Of a stretch of DNA of 64,000 bases, positions 34,340-43,399 are shown in pieces. The position numbers and the translations under genes are program-made. Source of the stretch: Caballeronia choica (GTDB lineage: Bacteria; Pseudomonadota; Gammaproteobacteria; Burkholderiales; Burkholderiaceae); NCBI RefSeq assembly GCF_001544535.1, contig NZ_FCON02000030.1, positions 1 to 64,000 on the forward strand. Direction: 5' to 3'. Position 1 is the stretch's first letter. Every line of letters starts with the position of its first letter. Below the pieces are notes generated by a model, which was not told the origin of the DNA, ran no database searches, and was given only the letters and a program-made list of their open reading frames with translations.

Positions 34340-34357
34340 ATGTCTTATATAAGACAT
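34340..34357. promoter_or_regulatory. Perfect 18-bp palindrome upstream of aceA
   Basis: ATGTCTTATATAAGACAT is a perfect palindrome 110 bases before the isocitrate lyase start in an AT-rich promoter region. Symmetric sites of this length suit a dimeric GntR- or TetR-type repressor. It probably controls aceA in response to a carbon-source signal; the regulator is not in the window. Confidence 0.7.
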
Positions 34358-34467
34358 CGCACTGACGCATCAAACGGCGCTACTATTCTGTCATGCAGTT
34401 CGCTTCGACATACGGACCAGCACGCTGAACCATTTATTCAAATGCGCTTTGCTCTTAGGAGATACAC

Positions 34468-36048
34468 ATGACCCAATATCAAGACGACATCAAGGCAGTT
34501 GCTGGTTTGAAGGAGCAACAAGGCAGCGCGTGGAATGCCATCAATCCCGAGTCTGCCGCACGCATGCGTGCCCAGAACAAGTTCAAAACGGGCCTGGACA
34601 TCGCCAAGTACACCGCCAGGATCATGCGCGCCGACATGGCCGCCTACGACGCCGACTCGTCCAAGTACACCCAGTCGCTGGGCTGCTGGCATGGCTTCAT
34701 CGGCCAGCAAAAGATGATCTCCATCAAGAAGCACTTCAACAGCACCGACCGCCGCTACCTCTATCTCTCCGGCTGGATGGTGGCCGCGCTGCGCTCCGAG
34801 TTCGGTCCGCTGCCGGACCAGTCGATGCACGAAAAAACTTCCGTCAGCGCGCTGATCCGCGAGCTGTACACCTTCCTGCGCCAGGCTGACGCCCGCGAAC
34901 TGGGCGGCCTGTTCCGTCAGCTGGACGCGGCCGATGGCCCCGCCAAGGCCGCCATCCAGGAAAAAATCGACAACCACGTCACCCACGTCGTGCCTATCAT
35001 CGCCGACATCGACGCAGGGTTCGGCAACGCGGAAGCCACCTACCTGCTGGCCAAGCAGTTCATCGAAGCGGGCGCATGCTGCATTCAGATCGAAAACCAG
35101 GTGTCCGACGAAAAGCAGTGCGGCCACCAGGATGGCAAAGTCACCGTGCCGCACGAGGACTTCCTGGCCAAGATCCGCGCCATCCGCTACGCCTTCCTGG
35201 AAATGGGCGTGGACGACGGCATCATCGTGGCCCGTACCGACTCGCTGGGTGCCGGCCTGACCAAGCAGATCGCCGTGACCCACACGCCGGGCGACCTGGG
35301 CGACCAATACAATTCCTTCCTCGACTGCGAAGAATTGTCGGCCGACGCACTGGGCAATGGTGACGTCATCATCAAGCGCGACGGCAAGCTGCTGCGTCCC
35401 AAGCGCCTGCCCAGCAACCTGTTCCAGTTCCGCGCCGGCACGGGCGAAGCGCGCTGCGTACTGGATTGCGTCACCGCACTGCAAAACGGCGCTGACCTGC
35501 TGTGGATCGAAACCGAAAAACCGCACATCGCCCAGATCGGCGGCATGGTCAGCGAGATTCGCAAAGTCATCCCGAACGCCAAGCTGGTGTACAACAACAG
35601 CCCGTCGTTCAACTGGACGCTGAACTTCCGCCAGCAGGTGTATGACGCGATGAAGGCTGGAGGCAAGGACGTATCGGCATACGACCGCGCCCAGCTGATG
35701 AGCGTGGAATACGACCAGACCGAACTGGCGATCGCCGCCGACGAAAAGATCCGCACCTTCCAGGCCGACGCGGCGCGTGAAGCAGGTATCTTCCACCACC
35801 TGATTACGCTGCCGACTTACCACACCGCCGCACTGTCGACCGACAACCTGGCCAAGGAATACTTCGGCGACCAGGGCATGCTGGGTTATGTGGCTGGCGT
35901 GCAGCGTAAGGAAATCCGTCAGGGCATCGCCTGCGTCAAGCACCAGAACATGTCCGGCTCGGACCTCGGCGACGACCACAAGGAGTATTTCAGCGGCGAA
36001 GCAGCCCTGAAAGCGGCGGGTAAAGACAACACCATGAACCAGTTCTGA
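34468..36048 (+). CDS. aceA: Isocitrate lyase, long (about 530-residue) type
   Basis: A 526-residue isocitrate lyase cleaving isocitrate to glyoxylate and succinate in the glyoxylate shunt. The catalytic motif is SDEKQCGHQDGK (Cys with His), and metal/substrate blocks include ADIDAGFGNAEATY and NNSPSFNWTLNF. This long form is characteristic of Pseudomonas and Oxalobacteraceae, whereas Burkholderia usually has the roughly 435-residue KKCGH form, so acquisition by transfer is likely. AGGAGAT precedes the ATG. C-2 units released by the BKACE, thiolase and other pathways here would need this shunt. Confidence 0.95.
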   Translation: MTQYQDDIKAVAGLKEQQGSAWNAINPESAARMRAQNKFKTGLDIAKYTARIMRADMAAYDADSSKYTQSLGCWHGFIGQQKMISIKKHFNSTDRRYLYLSGWMVAALRSEFGPLPDQSMHEKTSVSALIRELYTFLRQADARELGGLFRQLDAADGPAKAAIQEKIDNHVTHVVPIIADIDAGFGNAEATYLLAKQFIEAGACCIQIENQVSDEKQCGHQDGKVTVPHEDFLAKIRAIRYAFLEMGVDDGIIVARTDSLGAGLTKQIAVTHTPGDLGDQYNSFLDCEELSADALGNGDVIIKRDGKLLRPKRLPSNLFQFRAGTGEARCVLDCVTALQNGADLLWIETEKPHIAQIGGMVSEIRKVIPNAKLVYNNSPSFNWTLNFRQQVYDAMKAGGKDVSAYDRAQLMSVEYDQTELAIAADEKIRTFQADAAREAGIFHHLITLPTYHTAALSTDNLAKEYFGDQGMLGYVAGVQRKEIRQGIACVKHQNMSGSDLGDDHKEYFSGEAALKAAGKDNTMNQF

Positions 36049-36065
36049 TACCCGTCAAGCCCCGC

Positions 36066-36099
36066 GCAAAACGCCAACCCAACCGGGTTGGCGTTTTGC
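36066..36099 (+). terminator. Strong intrinsic terminator after aceA
   Basis: A perfect 15-base stem (GCAAAACGCCAACCC with its complement) and a four-base loop AACC lie 18 bases after the aceA stop. The A and T runs within the stem allow it to work in both directions. It is the clearest terminator in the window. Confidence 0.88.
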
Positions 36100-36231
36100 T
36101 ATCCGGCGAGGCAGAACGCGGGGTTCTCATCAAACATTTGCAGCTACTCGCACGGAGACCCCCGAGCTTGAGCGGTAATTCAGGTCGGCAGCGTTACGAT
36201 GGGCACTTCAGCCAGGCGCCAAGGAGACATC

Positions 36232-36678
36232 ATGACGGTAAAGCGAATGGACAACGTCGGCATCGTGGTTGAAGACATCGATGCCGCCATTGAGTTTTTT
36301 GCCGAACTTGGCCTTGAGCTTGAGGGGCGCGGCCCAATCGAAGGAGACTGGGCAGATGGCGTCACTGGATTGCGCGGCATGCGCGTCGAAATTGCGATGA
36401 TGCGTACGCCGGATGGTCACAGCCGGCTCGAAATCTCCCGATTCCTTGCGCCACTTGTGGCCGCCGATCATCGTCGCGCCCCGGTGAACGCCCTTGGTTA
36501 CCTGCGCGTCATGTTTACCGTGGAGGACATCGACGATACGCTTGCCCGTCTCGGTAAGCGCGGCGCCGAACTCGTCGGCCAAGTGGTCCAGTACGAAAAC
36601 ACGTATCGGCTCTGCTACATCCGGGGCCCCGAAGGCATTCTCATCGGGCTCGCTCAAGAGCTAGGGCATGGCGCCTGA
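36232..36678 (+). CDS. VOC/glyoxalase-fold protein
   Basis: A 148-residue vicinal-oxygen-chelate protein with the two beta-alpha-beta-beta-beta halves: KRMDNVGIVVEDIDAAIEFF and LGYLRVMFTVEDIDDTLARL. The metal-site Glu positions are likely in RLEISRF and GPEGILIGLAQ; the usual first His is Asn in DNVGIVV. It might be a lyase, a ring-cleaving dioxygenase relative or an antibiotic-resistance protein. AAGGAG precedes the chosen ATG. Confidence 0.82.
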   Translation: MTVKRMDNVGIVVEDIDAAIEFFAELGLELEGRGPIEGDWADGVTGLRGMRVEIAMMRTPDGHSRLEISRFLAPLVAADHRRAPVNALGYLRVMFTVEDIDDTLARLGKRGAELVGQVVQYENTYRLCYIRGPEGILIGLAQELGHGA

Positions 36679-37026
36679 CCCCTCCATCGAGCGGACGTTT
36701 AACAGCAAGCTCGGCACGATCGACATCGATCTCGAACAGGGCGGTCACCGCACGCCGGTAAAAATGCGCTCGGGCGTCGGCCGTACAGACGGCCCGACAG
36801 GGGTACTCGGGGAAAGGCGAGCCGAGGGCTCGTGTTCCGATCACCTGGGAAAAAGGCTTGAAATGTCCTCGTCGTTCGCTTATTAGTTGCTCGTGAGCGA
36901 CAGGAAGCCAGACTCAGACCGGGTCGGCGCCGCAATCACCGCTCCAGCTTCGCAAAAACGAGGCGCTATTTGAACACCGCCAGCGGGCTGTCATGCGCCT
37001 GCGGTTGACACGTAACCGGAGGGATC
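36679..37026. other. 348-base gap with no gene identified
   Basis: Between the VOC gene and the sulfatase-like gene. A short frame beginning 36668 contains PSIERTFNSKL, a phrase I associate with dispersed intergenic sequences in beta-proteobacteria, not with a protein family. Nothing else is recognisable; the promoter of the sulfatase-like gene should lie here. Confidence 0.3.
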
Positions 37027-39081
37027 ATGTCTCAATCGGATGACGGAGCAAAAACCGGAGCACGCAGAGCATTTCTCAAGAACGTGGCAGTTGCAGGCGC
37101 TGCGACCGGTCTGTCGGGCGTGGTAGGCGAGACGTTCGCTCAAACTGGAGCAGCGCTCTCCGCGACAGGCCCGGCGCCGAAGCCCGCCACGTCGACGACG
37201 ATCGCGCTCAACAAGCAGTATGCCGAGTTCCTTTCGTTCGCTGATGCCCAGGACTTCGAGGACGCGAAACGCGGTCTCATCGCCACACTGCCGGAGCCAG
37301 TCGTCATCAAGGGGCAAGGCGAGTTTCCGGCATGGGACCTCCAGCAGTTCGCGTTCGTGAAAGGCGGTCCGGAAAACAACGCGCCATCAACCGTCAATCC
37401 GAGCCTCTGGCGCAACGCCAAGCTCAATATGAATCATGGGCTGTACACGGTGGTCGATGGCATCTGGCAAGTGCGCGGGTACGACCTTTCGGTGATGAGC
37501 ATCATTCGGGGCGATCGCGGCTATATCGTCGTCGATCCATTCATCACGACCGAAGTCGCTTCCACGGTGTGGAAGCAACTCGTCATCCCGCATCTCGGCG
37601 ACAAGCCCATAACCCACGTCATCTATACCCACAGCCACGTCGATGATTACGGCGGCGTGCGCGGCCTCGTCAGCGACGACGACCTGAAGTCGGGAAAGGT
37701 CCAGATCGTCGCGCCGGTCGGCTTCACGGAAGCGGCCGTCGGCGAGAACATCATCGCGGGCAACGCGATGGGGCGACGCGCGAGTTACATGTACGGCTCG
37801 CTGTTGCCACGCAGCCCAACAGGCATCGTCGATGGCGGTCTCGGCAAGACGACCTCGGTCGGAACCATCACGCTCGCCGTTCCCACGATGTTCGCCGAGA
37901 AGACCGGCCAGAAACTGACGCTGGACGGCGTGGACATCGTGGTGCTGATGGCGCCGGAATCCGAGGCACCTTCCGAGTTCATGTTCTACCTGCCGAAATT
38001 CAAGGCCTTCTGCGCGGCGGAAGACGCGACCCATACGCTTCACAACCTTTACACGCTGCGCGGCGCGAAGGTCCGCGATGCCCTGCTGTGGTCCAAATAC
38101 CTTCAGGCGACGCTCGACATGTTCGGCGGCGATATGCAGGTCCTTTTCGCCTCGCACTACTGGCCGACCTGGGGCAACGATCGCATCAACTCGTTTCTGC
38201 GCGCCCAGCGCGACATGTATCGCTACCTGCACGATCAGGTGATGCGCATGGCCAACATGGGCCAGACGCCGCTGGAAATCGGCCAGGCGATCCGTCTGCC
38301 GGACAGCCTGGCCAAGCATTGGTATTGCCGAAGCTATTACGGAACGGTCTATCACGACGCCGTTGCACAGTACAACCTGCGCCTCGGGTTCTTCGACGGT
38401 GTGCCCGCCAATCTGCACCGGCTGGAGCCGACCGAGAGCGGCAAGCGGTACGTCGAGTACATGGGCGGAGCGGCCGCTGTTCTGCGAAAGGCGCACGACT
38501 CCTACAACCAGGGCGACTATCGATGGGTGGCGGAGGTCGTCAACCACGTGGTATTCGCGGACCCGCAAAATACCGCGGCCAAACAACTGCTGGCGGACGC
38601 TTACGAGCAACTGGGCTATCAGTCGGAGTCGGCGCCATGGCGCAACTTCTACCTGACGGGTGCGATGGAATTACGCAACGGCGTCAGAAAGGGGCAAGCT
38701 CCTGCGCCGCAGAGCCCCGATACCATCCAGGCAATGCCGCTCGACATGTTCCTCGACTACCTCGGCATCCGGCTGAATGCCGAGCGCGCGAACGGGAAAA
38801 CGGCGACGTTCAATCTTGTGCTGACCGATACGAAAGAAAACCGCGTTCTGGGGGTCGAGAACAGCGCGTTGCATTACTCGAAGGAGAAGACCTCGAGTTC
38901 AGTGGATGCGACGGTCACGATGACGCGAGCGGACCTCAACAGCATCATGATGGGGCAAACCAACATGCAGAAGCTCGTGATGGCCGGTAGCGCCAAAATC
39001 GACGGCAATAACCAGAAGCTCGGCGAGTTCGTGTCCTGGCTCGACAATTTCGATTTCTGGTTCAACATCGTCACGCCTTGA
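37027..39081 (+). CDS. Tat-exported alkyl-sulfatase-like metallo-beta-lactamase protein
   Basis: A 684-residue BDS1/SdsA-type protein. The twin-arginine signal is GARRAFLKNVAVAGA at residues 11-25. A metallo-beta-lactamase fold follows, then an alkyl-sulfatase dimerisation domain and an SCP2-like C-terminal domain (TFNLVLTDTKENRVLGVENS). The zinc motif reads YTHSHVDDYGG (His202, His204, Asp206, Asp207), where SdsA enzymes have His at 207. The later ligands appear kept in PESEAPSE, AAEDATHTLHN and FASHYWP. It may hydrolyse alkyl sulfates or have altered activity. Confidence 0.87.
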   Translation: MSQSDDGAKTGARRAFLKNVAVAGAATGLSGVVGETFAQTGAALSATGPAPKPATSTTIALNKQYAEFLSFADAQDFEDAKRGLIATLPEPVVIKGQGEFPAWDLQQFAFVKGGPENNAPSTVNPSLWRNAKLNMNHGLYTVVDGIWQVRGYDLSVMSIIRGDRGYIVVDPFITTEVASTVWKQLVIPHLGDKPITHVIYTHSHVDDYGGVRGLVSDDDLKSGKVQIVAPVGFTEAAVGENIIAGNAMGRRASYMYGSLLPRSPTGIVDGGLGKTTSVGTITLAVPTMFAEKTGQKLTLDGVDIVVLMAPESEAPSEFMFYLPKFKAFCAAEDATHTLHNLYTLRGAKVRDALLWSKYLQATLDMFGGDMQVLFASHYWPTWGNDRINSFLRAQRDMYRYLHDQVMRMANMGQTPLEIGQAIRLPDSLAKHWYCRSYYGTVYHDAVAQYNLRLGFFDGVPANLHRLEPTESGKRYVEYMGGAAAVLRKAHDSYNQGDYRWVAEVVNHVVFADPQNTAAKQLLADAYEQLGYQSESAPWRNFYLTGAMELRNGVRKGQAPAPQSPDTIQAMPLDMFLDYLGIRLNAERANGKTATFNLVLTDTKENRVLGVENSALHYSKEKTSSSVDATVTMTRADLNSIMMGQTNMQKLVMAGSAKIDGNNQKLGEFVSWLDNFDFWFNIVTP

Positions 39082-39090
39082 GGTGAGCCC

Positions 39091-39618
39091 ATGTGCGCAA
39101 TCTGCAACTTCAAGATCGATTTCGGCGTCGGCCATCCGCTTGCGCTGACGGTCGCGGTGGCGGCCCGAAAGGCGATCGAGTCGGGACTGATTGAGCCGGT
39201 CGATGCGGAGCAAGGCGCGCTCTCCGCGGCGCGCATGCGAATGTCTTCCGTCGACGCGTTGAACCTGCTGCAAGCGCGCATCGAAGGCGCTCACAGCGAA
39301 GATGCACTGCTGGCCCTTCCGGACTTTTACGTGCTGCTCATTGAGAACGACACGTGGGGTTTTTTTCACGCGACCACGAATGGCTTCGATCCTGACATCG
39401 TCCCCGAGATGCCTGATGTAACGGCAACGGATGAAGCGAAGCGCAGCAACATAGTCATCATGTCCGAGGCGGGCTTGCGGGCGTGGCTGGATGGAAGCTT
39501 CGATATTGAACAGGCTTTGCGCGAATCGCTGTTCATGATCGACGCGTCTGCCGACTCGACTGACTCGCTGACGCGAATGCTCACTGTTGCGGAGTCGATC
39601 GTGACCGGTGCCTGCTGA
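39091..39618 (+). CDS. Hypothetical protein linked to sulfatase-like gene
   Basis: A 175-residue soluble protein with an N-terminal CAIC pair (MCAICNFKIDFGVGHPLALT) that could bind a metal. A conserved-looking C-terminal half has FYVLLIENDTWGFFHATTNG. It begins nine bases after the sulfatase-like stop with GAGGTGAG as ribosome site, so the two are co-transcribed. I do not recognise the family. A role as an accessory to the sulfatase is suggested by position only. Confidence 0.65.
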   Translation: MCAICNFKIDFGVGHPLALTVAVAARKAIESGLIEPVDAEQGALSAARMRMSSVDALNLLQARIEGAHSEDALLALPDFYVLLIENDTWGFFHATTNGFDPDIVPEMPDVTATDEAKRSNIVIMSEAGLRAWLDGSFDIEQALRESLFMIDASADSTDSLTRMLTVAESIVTGAC

Positions 39619-39781
39619 CTCGTATCGGGAGTTCGGGTCGGATCCGCGGGCCTGGAGCAGCACATCCGAAGTAGTCGAGCGGCCGAGAGGGGTTCCCGGG
39701 CCGGGCGGGCCAACGTCTTCACGGATCTCCGCGGTCTTGTCGAAGCGGCCACGATGATCCGGCCTCATCCTCGCGCCTGCC

Positions 39782-41161
39782 TCAAGCCTTCTGCAACACC
39801 GCTTCGATCGCGGCCGCCACGCGCAGCACGTGCGCGTCGGCATTGGCGAGTCCGGCAACCGTGAGGCCCACGGGTGCGGCCCCGCGCGGCGCGCACGGCA
39901 GCGACGCCGCGCATCCGTCGAGGAAGTTCACCACTGACGGATTGCGCAGCACAAGCGCATTGGTCGCGGCGAAGTGTGCGGTGTCGGCTTCCAGCGCGGC
40001 GATCGCGGGCGGGACGATCGGCACGGTCGGCATGAGAAACGCGTCGAAGCCATCGAGCGCCGCGCGCGCCTGCGCGATGGCGGCGGCGCGTGCCGCGATC
40101 AGATCGATGTAGTCGGCGGCTAGCGCCGTCTCGCCGAGGCGGATGCGCGCCAGCACCCGCGGATCGTAGCGTTCGGCGTGCGACGGCAGACGGCGGCGAT
40201 GCGTCGCGTAGGCCTCGATCGGCGAGAAGCCGAAGCGGTTGATCGACGGCAGCGTATCAAGCAGCGGCAGTTGCAGCAGCGTGAGGTGCACGCCTGCGCG
40301 CGAGAGGCGGCCGAGCACGGCTTCCCACGTTTCGCCGACGCGCGCATCCATGCCTTCGGTCACGTAGTTCGTCAGCACCGCAACACGCAATCCTGCGGGC
40401 GCGGCGGGGCGGAGTCGCGCCGCATCACCGTCTACGGGCAAGCCCGCGATCACGCGATCGACGAGCGCGCAGCACGCCACGCTCGGGGCGATCGCGCCCA
40501 TCGAATCGAGCGTGGTCGAGAGCGGAAACGCGCCGTTCGCCGGCACACGGGAGGCCGTGGGCTTGAAGCCCGTGAGCCCGCAGAAAGCCGCGGGAATGCG
40601 CAACGAGCCGCCCGTGTCGCTGCCGAGGCCGGCGGCCGCCATGCCGAACGCCACCGACATCGCCGCGCCCGACGATGAGCCGCCCGCCACGCGCGCTTCG
40701 CCATTCTTGCCGTCCGCCCATGGCGAGCGCGGCGTGCCGTACCACGGGTTCACGCCAAGCCCCGAAAACGCGAACTCGCTCATGTTGGTGCGTCCGAGCG
40801 GCACGGCGCCGGCGCGGCGCAGGCGCGCGACGGCAGTTGCGTCAGCGCTCGCCGGTGCCACGTCGTCGAGGACCTGCGAGCCCGCGCGCGTGCGTTCGCC
40901 CGCCACGTCGAACAGATCCTTGATGGAGACGGGCAGGCCCGCGAGCGGCGAGAGCTTGACGCCGGCGCGGCGGAGCGCGTCTTGGGCGTCGGCTTCGCGC
41001 AGCGCGCGCTCGCCGTCCACGGAGATGAAGGCGTTGCCGCCATTACCGCCCTCGGCGGCGATGCGCGCGAGCGCGGTCTCAACGAGCGCGCGGCTCGTCG
41101 AGCGGCCTGCGTCGAGGTCAGCGGCGAGTTGCGAAAGCGGCGTGGCAGGAGCGAATGACAT
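39782..41161 (-). CDS. Amidase-signature enzyme
   Basis: A 459-residue amidase of the AtzF/GatA superfamily. The Ser-cisSer-Lys triad is visible as Lys81 (SIKDLFD), the cis-Ser in GGSSSGAA (about 163) and nucleophile Ser186 (GSDTGGSLRIP). No allophanate-hydrolase C-terminal domain is present. It is the last gene of a minus-strand operon with DUF2848, an MHS transporter, an EthD-like protein and LysR, so it probably hydrolyses an imported amide or carbamate. Confidence 0.9.
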   Translation of the reverse strand: MSFAPATPLSQLAADLDAGRSTSRALVETALARIAAEGGNGGNAFISVDGERALREADAQDALRRAGVKLSPLAGLPVSIKDLFDVAGERTRAGSQVLDDVAPASADATAVARLRRAGAVPLGRTNMSEFAFSGLGVNPWYGTPRSPWADGKNGEARVAGGSSSGAAMSVAFGMAAAGLGSDTGGSLRIPAAFCGLTGFKPTASRVPANGAFPLSTTLDSMGAIAPSVACCALVDRVIAGLPVDGDAARLRPAAPAGLRVAVLTNYVTEGMDARVGETWEAVLGRLSRAGVHLTLLQLPLLDTLPSINRFGFSPIEAYATHRRRLPSHAERYDPRVLARIRLGETALAADYIDLIAARAAAIAQARAALDGFDAFLMPTVPIVPPAIAALEADTAHFAATNALVLRNPSVVNFLDGCAASLPCAPRGAAPVGLTVAGLANADAHVLRVAAAIEAVLQKA

Positions 41162-41227
41162 GGTGTTCCGTAGTGGATGCGATAAGAAAAAAGGGCGCGG
41201 TGAACCCTCGGAGCGTGTGAGCGGCGC

Positions 41228-41929
41228 TCAGGCCACCACAGGTAGCGCGCGGATTGCGTAACGCGTGCGCAGGCTGCGTTCGAGCACCGGATCGTGCAAT
41301 TCGAGTTCGAATGCGTCGCCAGATTGCATCGCGGCCATCTCGCCCTGCACGGCGAGCGTCCCGCTGTACATGGCGCTCCCCGGGGGCAGCGCGCCGTCTT
41401 CCGTGTAGCGACGCCAGAGATCGGCGGGCGGCAGCAGGCCATCGACCGTTCCGCTCTGGTACGCGCGTTTTTTGCCGCTTGCATCGACGAGCGTTGCGCG
41501 CATCGTCAGCCTGTCCCAGTGAGCGGCCACGTCTTCGAAGCGCCACGCCTCGCGGCCGAGTGGCTTCGGACATACCTGCTTCGAGACGGCGACGCTATAC
41601 GCTTCGGCCTTTCTGTCGGTGTGATCGGAGCCGATCGTCACGAGGGTGCCAAGCGGACTCGTGAACAGCACGCATTCGATTTCGCCGCTCGTGTGCGTGC
41701 CGAGCACGTCCACGGTTTCGGCCTGGCTCAGTTGCTCCGCACCCACGCGGTAGAAGAGGGGCGTGCTCGACGGCGGCGCAACGCCGAGCGCGGCGAGTTC
41801 GTCGATGTGATGCTGGATTGCGTGGGCGTCGCGGCCGGCCCAGCCCGCGATCACGAGCGTTTCGATGTCGAGCGTGAGCGGGGTGGCAGCTCCCGTAGCC
41901 GGGAGGACGGTGAAGGAAAGCGTTGTCAT
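41228..41929 (-). CDS. DUF2848 family protein
   Basis: A 233-residue protein matching DUF2848: LVIAGWAGRDAHAIQHHIDE, PLFYRVGAEQLSQAETVDVL and LVTIGSDHTDRKAEAYSVAV. The fold resembles fumarylacetoacetate hydrolase, and members commonly sit beside amidases, but the reaction is not established. I start at the Met that begins the family's N-terminus, 117 bases inside the longest frame. It lies between amidase and transporter in the operon. Confidence 0.85.
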   Translation of the reverse strand: MTTLSFTVLPATGAATPLTLDIETLVIAGWAGRDAHAIQHHIDELAALGVAPPSSTPLFYRVGAEQLSQAETVDVLGTHTSGEIECVLFTSPLGTLVTIGSDHTDRKAEAYSVAVSKQVCPKPLGREAWRFEDVAAHWDRLTMRATLVDASGKKRAYQSGTVDGLLPPADLWRRYTEDGALPPGSAMYSGTLAVQGEMAAMQSGDAFELELHDPVLERSLRTRYAIRALPVVA

Positions 41930-42005
41930 GATGGGTATTCGATGAGGGTGGAGCAAGTCCGGCTCTGCGCATCGCGGCACCAGAGCCCCGGGGAAACTTG
42001 CGGAA

Positions 42006-43313
42006 TCAGTCTTCCAGCGGGCGCCGGGCGGTTTCGCGAGCGGCAATCAGCGCGATGGCCGTGACGATCAACGCGCCGCTCACGTAGAGCGAAACGGCCG
42101 TCGTGCCATGCGAGGCGCGGAACAGCGCGACGATGATGAGCGGCGCGAAGCCGCCGCCAAGAATGCCCGCGAGCGTATAGGCGAGCGACGAGCCGGCATA
42201 TCGCACGCGGGTCGGAAACTGCTCGGTCACGAAAGCCGCTTGCGGACCGTACATCACCGCGTGAATCACCAGGCCGACGATCACGGCGAGCACGATCAGC
42301 GCGGGCTGCGCAGTGTTCATCAGCATGAAGAAGGCGAACGCCCAGACGATCGCCGCGATCACGCCGCCAAGATAGACGGGCCGACGGCCGAAACGGTCGG
42401 AAAGCGCGCCGAAAAGCGGCACCGTCGCGGCGTTGCAGGCCGTACCCGCGAGCACGGCGCTCAGCGCGAGCGACCGCGGGAGATTGAGCACGGTCGTCAC
42501 GTAGGTCAGCGTGAAGACCACGAGCAGCGCGTAGAGCACGTCCGAGCCGATGCGTGCGCCTCCCGCCACGATCAGTCGGCGCCAGTGCTGCGAGAACACT
42601 TCGAGGACGGGAACCTTGGCCGTCGCGTGCGCTTCGCTGAGCATTTCGAACTGCGGTGTCTCGCCTACGCTGCGGCGAACCCACAGGCCGAAACCGACGA
42701 GCAGGAGACTGGCGAGGAAAGGCACGCGCCAGCCCCACGCGAGAAACGCGTCGGACGGAATCGAAATCGTGATGATGGCGATGAAACCGGTGCCGAGCAG
42801 GGTGCCGAACGACGGCCCGACCTGCGCCCACGAGGCGTTGAGGCCGCGCTTCTTCTGGTCGCCGTGTTCGACCGCGAGCAGTACCGCGCCTGCCCATTCG
42901 CCGCCGAGCGCGACGCCCTGCACGAAGCGCAGCGCGATGAGCAGGATCGGACTCAGGATACCGGCGCTCGCGTAGGTGGGCAGCACGCCCATCAGTGCCG
43001 TGGTGAGGCCCATCAGCATGAGCGTGAGCATGAGAACGGCGCGGCGGCCCACGCGGTCGCCGAGATTGCCGAAAATGAAGCCGCCGAGCGGCCGCGAGAC
43101 ATACCCGACCGCGTAAGTCGAGAATGCGAGCAGCGTGCCCGCGAGCGGATCGACCGATGGGAAGAACAGGTGATTGAAGACCAGCGCGGCGAGGGTGTTA
43201 TAGACGGTGAAGTCATACCATTCGAGCGACGTGCCGACCATGCTGGCGATCGCGAGACGGCCGCGACCGGCGCGCGCCTGGCTTACTGTCGAGGCTTGAG
43301 CGAGAGTATTCAT
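42006..43313 (-). CDS. MHS-family MFS symporter
   Basis: A 435-residue metabolite:H+ symporter (ShiA/KgtP/ProP branch). The start is MVGTSLEWYDFTVYNTLAAL; the loop motifs are NLGDRVGRRAVLM and ALSDRFGRRPVYL; RFVQGVALGGEWAGAVLL is diagnostic for MHS carriers. GGAG precedes the ATG at 43313. Substrates are dicarboxylates, betaines or aromatic acids. Here it is probably the importer for the amidase/DUF2848 pathway. Confidence 0.9.
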   Translation of the reverse strand: MNTLAQASTVSQARAGRGRLAIASMVGTSLEWYDFTVYNTLAALVFNHLFFPSVDPLAGTLLAFSTYAVGYVSRPLGGFIFGNLGDRVGRRAVLMLTLMLMGLTTALMGVLPTYASAGILSPILLIALRFVQGVALGGEWAGAVLLAVEHGDQKKRGLNASWAQVGPSFGTLLGTGFIAIITISIPSDAFLAWGWRVPFLASLLLVGFGLWVRRSVGETPQFEMLSEAHATAKVPVLEVFSQHWRRLIVAGGARIGSDVLYALLVVFTLTYVTTVLNLPRSLALSAVLAGTACNAATVPLFGALSDRFGRRPVYLGGVIAAIVWAFAFFMLMNTAQPALIVLAVIVGLVIHAVMYGPQAAFVTEQFPTRVRYAGSSLAYTLAGILGGGFAPLIIVALFRASHGTTAVSLYVSGALIVTAIALIAARETARRPLED

Positions 43314-43399
43314 CGGGTTCTCCATAGTCGTTGGCGGGGCCGCGCAAAGGGCATGGATCGAGTCGACAGATTCGATCGCTACCTGGCGGCCCGTGTGCG

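Noticed and set aside
36668..36886. Short frame containing PSIERTFNSKL
   Set aside because: The phrase recalls dispersed intergenic sequences; the frame has no ribosome site and overlaps the VOC stop. Not enough to call a gene or a repeat.
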